Source: Agelas oroides
Lineage: Eukaryota; Porifera; Demospongiae; Agelasida; Agelasidae
Length of the DNA: 64,000 nucleotides
Assembly: GCA_949130485.1 (NCBI GenBank)
Contig: OX422193.1
Span: forward strand, 5,748,871-5,812,870
Direction of reading: 5' to 3'
The notes beneath the pieces are model-generated. The model was not told the origin of the DNA and did not search any database. It saw nothing but the letters and a program-made list of their open reading frames with translations. Positions within the stretch are counted from its first letter, which is position 1. Each line of letters opens with the position of its first letter. Made by a program: the position numbers and the translations under genes. This document shows positions 58,425 through 64,000 of this stretch, one piece after another.

Positions 58425-59835
58425 TAGAGCCAACTAGAGCCATGGTAGGGGGCACTAGTGTCATGTAGAGACAAGTAGAGCCATGGTAGAGTGTAGTAGA
58501 GTCCAGTAGAGCTAAGTAGAGTAATGGTAGAGTGTAGTACAACCATGAAGAGCTATGGTAGAGTGGAGTAGAGTCAAGTAAAGCCACGTAGAGTCATAGA
58601 AGTGTTTAGTAGAATCCAGTAGAGCTAGGTAGAGCAATGGTAATGTGTAGTAGAGACCAGTAGAGCTGAGTAGAGCAATGGTAGAGTGTAGTAGAGCCAA
58701 GTAGAGATATGGTAGAGTGTAGTAGAGTCTTGTAGAGGCAAGTAGAGCAATGGTAGAGTGTAGTAGAGTCAAGTAGAGCTAAGTAGAGCAATGGGATAGA
58801 GTGTAGTAGTGCCAAGTAGAGCCACTGTGGAGAGTAGTACAGTCCAGTAGAGCTAAGCAGAGCAATGGTAGAGTGGAGTAGAGTCAAGTAGAGCTAAGGA
58901 GAGCAATGGTAGAGTGTAGTAGAGCCAAGTAGACCCATGGTAGGCGGCACTACTGTCATGTAGAGACAAGTAGAGCCATGGTAGAGAGTAGTAGAGTCCA
59001 GTAGAGCTAAGTAGAGTAATGGTAGAGTCAAGTAGAGCCACGTAGAGCCATAGAAGTATTTAGTAGAATCCAGTAGAACTAGGTAGACCAATGGTAAGGT
59101 GCAGTAGAGTCCAGTCGAGCTAAGGTGAGCTACAGTAGAGTGTAGTAGAGCCAAGTAGAGACATGGTAGGTGGCACTAGTGTCATGTAGAGACAAGTAGA
59201 GCCATGGTAGTGTGTAGTAGAGTCCAGTAGAGCTAAGTAGAGTAATGGTAGAGTGTAGTACAACCATGAAGAGCCATGGTAGAGTGCAGTAGAGTCAAGT
59301 AGAGCCACGTAGAGTCATAGAAGTATTTAGTAGAATCCAGTAAGGCTAGGTAGAGCAATGGTAAGGTGTAGTAGAGACCAGTAGAGCTGAGTAGAGCAAT
59401 GGTAGAGTGTAGTAGAGCCAAGTAGAGACATGGTTGAGTGTAGTAGAGTCTTGTAGAGGCAAGTAGAGCAATGGTAGGGTGTAGTAGAGTCAAGTAGAGC
59501 TAAGTAGAGCAATGGTATAGAGTGTAGTAGTGCCAAGTAGAGCCACTGTGGAGAGTAGTACAGTCCAGTAGAGCTAAGCAGAGCAATGGTAGAGTGGAGT
59601 AGAGTCAAGTAGAGCTAAGGAGAGCAATGGTAGAGTGTAGTAGAGCCAAGTAGACCCATGGTAAGCGGCACTACTGTCATGTAGAGACAAGTAGAGCCAT
59701 GGTAGAGAGTAGTAGAGTCCAGTAGAGCTAAGTAGAGTAATGGTAGAGTCAAGTAGAGCCACGTAGAGCCATAGAAGTATTTAGTAGAATCCAGTAGAAC
59801 TAGGTAGACCAATGGTAAGTTGTAGTAGAGTCCAG
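58425..59835 (+). repeat. 721-bp tandem duplication
   Basis: About 58,425-59,115 matches about 59,146-59,836 at offset 721. Shared private variants are GTAGAGACCAGTAGAGCTGAG, GCCACTGTGGAGAG, GCTAAGCAGAGC and GACCCATGGTA followed by GCGGCACTACTG. The region recurs once more from 63,100 to the window end as part of the 4,421-bp duplication. Confidence 0.87.
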
Positions 59836-62383
59836 TCGAGCTAAGTAGAGCGATGGTAGAGTATAGTAGAGCCAAGTAGAGACATGGTAGAGTGTAGTAA
59901 CAATGGTATAGGGTGTAGTAGAGTCAGGTAGAGCCAAGAAGAGCCATGGTAGAGTGTAGTAGAGTGAAGTAGAGCCAAGTAGAGCCATGGTAGACAGTAG
60001 TAGAGTCCAGTAGAGCTAAGTAGAGTAATGGTACAGTGTAGTAGAGCCAAGTAGAGACGTGGTAGGGGGCACTAGTGTCATGTAGAGACAAGTATAGCCA
60101 TGGTAGAGAGTAGTAGAGTCCAGTAGAGCTAAGTAGAGTAATGGTAGAGTGTAGTAGAACCAGGAAGAGCCATGGTAGAGTGCAGTAGAGTCAAGTAGAG
60201 CCACGTAGAGCCATAGAAGTGTTTAGCAGAATCCAGTAGAGCTAGGTAGAGTAATGGTAAGGTGTAGTAGAGTCCAGTAGAGCTAAGTTGAGCAACGGTA
60301 GAGTGTAGTAGAGCCAAGTAGAGACATGGTAGACTGTAGTAGAGTCTTGTAGAGCCAAGTAGAGCAATGGTAGTGTGTAGTAGAGTCAGGTAGAGCCATG
60401 TAGAGCCATGGTTGAGTGTAGTAGCGTCAAGTAGAGTCAAGTAGAGCCACGGTAGACAGTAGTAGTGTCCAGTAGAGCTAAGTAGAGTAATGGTAGAGTG
60501 TAGTAGAGCCAAGTAGAGAGATGGTACGGGGCACTAGTGTCATGTAGAGAGAAGTAGAGCTATGGTAGAGAGTAACAGAGTCCAGTACAGCTAAGTAGAG
60601 TAATGGTAGAGTGTAGTAGAACCAGGAAGAGCCATGGTAGAGTGCAGTAGAGTCAAGTAGAGCCACGTAGAGCCATAGAAGTGTTTCGTAGAGCAATGGT
60701 TAGGTGTAGTAAAGTCCAGTAGAGCTAAGTAGAGCAATGGTAGAGTGTAGTAGAGCCAAGTAGAGACATGGTAGGGGGCACTAGTGTCATGTAGAGACAA
60801 GTAGAGCAATGGTAGAGAGTAGTAGAGTCCAGTAGATCTAAGTAGAGCAATGGTAGAGTGTAGTAGAGTCAAGTAGAGCTAAGTAGAGCAATGGTAGAGT
60901 GTAGTAGAGCCAAGTAGAGCCACTGTAGAGTGTAGTTCAGTCCAGTAGAGCTACGTAGAGCAATGGTAGAGTGGAGTAGAGTCAAGTAGAGCTAAGTAGA
61001 GCAATAGTAGAGTGTAGTAGAGTCAAGTAAAGCTAGGTAGAGCAATGGTAAAGTGTAGTAGAGCCAAGTAGAGCCATAGTAGGGGGCACTAGTGTCATGT
61101 AGAGACAAGTAGAGCCATGGTAGAGAGTAGTAGAGTCCAGTAGAGCTAAGTAGAGTAATGGTAGAATCAAGGAGAGCCACGTAGAGCCATCGAAGTGTTT
61201 AGTAGAATCCAGTAGAACTAGATAGACCAATGGTAAGGTGCAGTAGAGTCCAGTAGAGCTAGGTAGAGCAATGGTAGAGTGTAGTAGAGCCAAGTAGAGA
61301 CATTGTAGACTGTAGTAGAATCTTGTAGAGTCAAGTAGAGCAATGGTAGTGTGTAGTAGAGTCTGGCAGTGCCAATTAGAGCCATGGTAGAGTGTAGTAG
61401 AGTCAAGTAGAGCCAAGTTGAGTCATGGTAGACAGTAGTAGAGTCCAGTAGAGCTAAGTAGAGCAATGGTAGAGTGTAGTAGAGTCCAGTAAAGCTAGGT
61501 AGAGCAATGGTAAAGTGTAGTAGAGCCAAGTAGAGCCATGGTTGGGGGCACTAGTGTCATGTAGAGACAAGTAGAGCCATGGTAGAGAGTAGTAGAGTCC
61601 AGTAGAGCTAAGTAGAGTAATGATAGAGTCAAGTAGAGCCACGTAGAGCCATCGAAGTGTTTAGTAGAATCCAGTAGAACTAGGTAGACCAATGGTAAGG
61701 TGTAGTAGAGTCCAGTAGAGCTAGGTAGAGCAATGGTAGAGTGTATTAGAGCCAAGTAGAGACATGGTAGACTGTAGTAGAATCTTGTAGAGCCAAGTAG
61801 AGCAATGGTAGTGTGTAGTAGAGTCTGGTAGAGCCAAGTAGAGCCATGGTAGAGTGTAGTAGAGTCAAGTAGAGCCAAGTTGAGTGAGGGTAGACAGTAG
61901 TAGAGTCCAGTAGAGCTAAGTAGAGTAATGGTAGTGTGTAGTAGAACCAGGAAAAGCCATGGTAGAGTGCAGTAGAGTGAAGTACAGCCACATAGTGCCA
62001 TAGAAGTGTTTAGCAGAATCCAGTAGAGCTAGGTAGAGTAATGGTAAGGTGTAGTAGAGTCCAGTAGAGCTAAATAGAGCAATGGTAGAGTGTAGTAGAG
62101 CCAAGTAGAGACACGGTAGACTGTAGTATAGTCTTGTAGAGCCAAGTAGAGCAATGGTAGTGCGTAGTAGAGTCAGGTAGAGCCATGTAGAGCCATGGTT
62201 GAGTGTAGTAGCGTCACGTAGAGCCAAGTAGAGCCATGGTAGACAGTAGTAGTGTCCAGTAGAGCTAAGTAGAGTAATGTTAGAGTGTAGTAGAGCCAAG
62301 TAGAGAGATGGTACGGGGCACTAGTGTCATGTAGAGAGAAGTAGAGCTATGGCAGAGAGTAATAGAGTCCAGTACAGCTAAGT

Positions 62384-62877
62384 AGAGTAATGGTAGCGTA
62401 TAGTAGAACCAGGAAAAGCCATGGTAGAGTGCAGTAGAGTCAAGTTGAGCCATGTAGAGCCATAGAAGTGTTTAGTAGAGCAATGGTAAGGTGTAGTAGA
62501 GTCCAGTAGAGCTAAGTTGAGCAATGGTAGAGTGTAGTAGAGCCAAGTAGAGACATGGTAGGGGGCACTAGTGTCATGTAGAGACAAGTAGAGCAATGGT
62601 AGAGAGTAGTAGAGTCCAGTAGAGCTAACTAGAGTAATGGTAGAGTGTAGTAGAACCAGGAAAAGCCATGGTAGAGTGCAGTAGAGTCAAGTTGAGCCAC
62701 GTAGAGCCATAGAAGTGTTTAGTAGAGCAATGGTAAGGTGTAGTAGAGTCCAGTAGAGCTAAGTTGAGCAATGGTAGAGTGTAGTAGAGCCAAGTAGAGA
62801 CATGGTAGGGGGCACTAGTGTCATGTAGAGACAAGTAGAGCAATGGTAGAGAGTAGTAGAGTCCAGTAGAGCTAAGT
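62384..62877 (+). repeat. 247-bp tandem duplication
   Basis: About 62,384-62,630 and 62,631-62,877 are near-identical, each with ACCAGGAAAAGCC, TCAAGTTGAGCCA and GCTAAGTTGAGCAATGG. The corresponding place in the previous 4,421-bp copy (57,963-58,210) has a single unit, so the gain occurred after that duplication. Confidence 0.88.
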
Positions 62878-64000
62878 AGAGCAATGGTAGAGTGTATAGT
62901 AGAGCCAAGTAGAGCCACTGTAGAGTGTAGTACAGTCCAGTAGAGCTACGTAGAGCAATGGTAGAGTGAAGTAGAGTCAAGTAGAGCTAAGTAGAGCAAT
63001 GGTAGAGTGTAGTAGAGTCCAGTAAAGCTAGGTAGAGCAATGGTAAAGTGTAGTAGAGCCAACTAGAGCCATGGTAGGGGGCACTAGTGTCATGTAGAGA
63101 CAAGTAGAGCCATGGTAGAATGTAGTAGAGTCCAGTAGAGCTAAGTAGAGTAATGGTAGAGTGTAGTACAACCATGAAGAGCCATGGTAGAGTGGAGTAG
63201 AGTCAAGTAAAGCCACGTAGAGTCATAGAAGTGTTTAGTAGAATCCAGTAGAGCTAGGTAGAGCAATGGTAATGTGTAGTAGAGACCAGTAGAGCTGAGT
63301 AGAGCAATGGTAGAGTGTAGTAGAGCCAAGTAGAGATATGGTAGAGTGTAGTAGAGTCTTCTAGAGGCAAGTAGAGCAATGGTAGAGTGTAGTAGAGTCA
63401 AGTAGAGCCAAGTAGAGCATTGGGATAGAGTGTAGTAGTGCCAAGTAGAGCCACTGTGGAGAGTAGTACAGTCCAGTAGAGCTAAGCAGAGCAATGGTAG
63501 AGTGGAGTAGAGTCAAGTAGAGCTAAGGAGAGCAATGGTAGAGTGTAGTAGAGCCAAGTAGACCCATGGTAGGCGGCACTACTGTCATGTAGAGACAAGT
63601 AGAGCCATGGTAGAGAGTAGTAGAGTCCAGTAGAGCTAAGTAGAGTAATGGTAGAGTCAAGTAGAGCCACGTAGAGCCATAGAAGTATTTAGTAGAATCC
63701 AGTAGAACTAGGTAGACCAATGGTAAGGTGTAGTAGAGTCCAGTCGAGCTAAGGTGAGCTACAGTAGAGTGTAGTAGAGCCAAGTAGAGACATGGTAGGT
63801 GGCACTAGTGTCATGTAGAGACAAGTAGAGCCATGGTAGTGTGTAGTAGAGTCCAGTAGAGCTAAGTAGAGTAATGGTAGAGTGTAGTACAACCATGAAG
63901 AGCCATGGTAGAGTGCAGTAGAGTCAAGTAGAGCCACGTAGAGTCATAGAAGTGTTTAGTAGAATCCAGTAGGGCTAGGTAGAGCAATGGTAAGGTGTAG

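Larger units (their letters stand above)
40441..64000 (+). repeat. Satellite array, right block
   Basis: The same satellite as the left block, in the same orientation and, at the insertion point, in exact phase with it. It continues past the window end. It carries the same 31/41/113-bp architecture and landmarks. Composition differs by zone: 43.2-46.0 kb holds more irregular, divergent units and a private roughly 714-bp family, while 47.1-64.0 kb consists of very recent multi-kilobase duplications. Minus-strand open frames reach 144 to 168 codons where 41+31 = 72-bp dimers keep the frame. They have no start context, no non-repeat sequence and no conserved ends, so they are not annotated as genes. 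Confidence 0.97.
55889..64000 (+). repeat. 4,421-bp tandem duplication, second copy runs off the window
   Basis: 55,889-60,309 matches 60,310 onward at offset 4,421 as far as about 62,630, then at offset 4,629 from about 62,880 to 64,000. The shift is a 247-bp gain minus a 39-bp loss in the second copy. It overlaps the right part of the 5,132-bp duplication. At the four 5,132-bp difference sites checked it agrees with the 52-57 kb copy, so it was made from that copy. Confidence 0.9.

Overview
This window is eukaryotic, non-genic, satellite-dominated DNA. About 61.2 of 64 kb (1-37,684 and 40,441-64,000) is one continuous head-to-tail satellite that runs off both ends of the window. There are no bacterial-type genes, operons, RNA genes or CRISPR arrays. 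The lineage cannot be fixed from the sequence. An animal or other complex eukaryote is the natural reading, because of the layered satellite hierarchy, CpG-poor satellite next to a CpG-dense pocket, and minisatellites.

The satellite has a clear hierarchy. The smallest unit is a decamer, GTAGAG plus four variable bases, closed every third or fourth time by an 11-base unit (GGTAGAGTGTA). This gives 31-bp (10+10+11) and 41-bp (10+10+10+11) monomers, commonly arranged 41+41+31 = 113 bp. Those are packed into higher-order repeats of about 0.25 to 7.7 kb. All units point the same way. The + strand is purine-rich (about 68 percent in the consensus) and full of TAG stops, so every open frame of any length in the satellite lies on the minus strand. 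These frames are repeat artefacts; I annotate no protein gene in the satellite.

Several levels of segmental duplication can be read directly: a 1,690/1,790-bp spaced pair (1-2.7 kb); an apparently identical 834-bp tandem pair (8.0-9.7 kb); a 1,717-bp spaced family (12.7-15.6 kb); a 5.26-kb block repeated as an internally expanded 7.66-kb block (15.5-28.5 kb); 2,878-bp and 2,676-bp spaced pairs (29.4-33.6 and 34.1-40.8 kb); a 267-bp tandem pair (40.8-41.3 kb); a zone-specific roughly 714-733 bp family (43.7-45.5 kb); a 5,132-bp tandem duplication with six differences (47.1-57.4 kb); and a later, overlapping 4,421-bp duplication (55.9-64.0 kb).

The array is interrupted once on a large scale, by a 2,756-bp foreign segment (37,685-40,440). 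It starts and ends with 342-bp direct repeats that differ at one base. It contains a 20-unit 30-bp minisatellite whose units are small hairpins with a covarying stem pair, an internal 286-bp duplication, a CpG-dense stretch that looks like a possible first exon, and short iterated motifs. A paralogous satellite copy at 35,008/35,009 preserves the empty site, showing a clean insertion with no target-site duplication and no satellite loss. I do not recognise this element, and it is the most interesting object in the window. A second, tiny insertion at 43,268-43,339 is a fold-back sequence.
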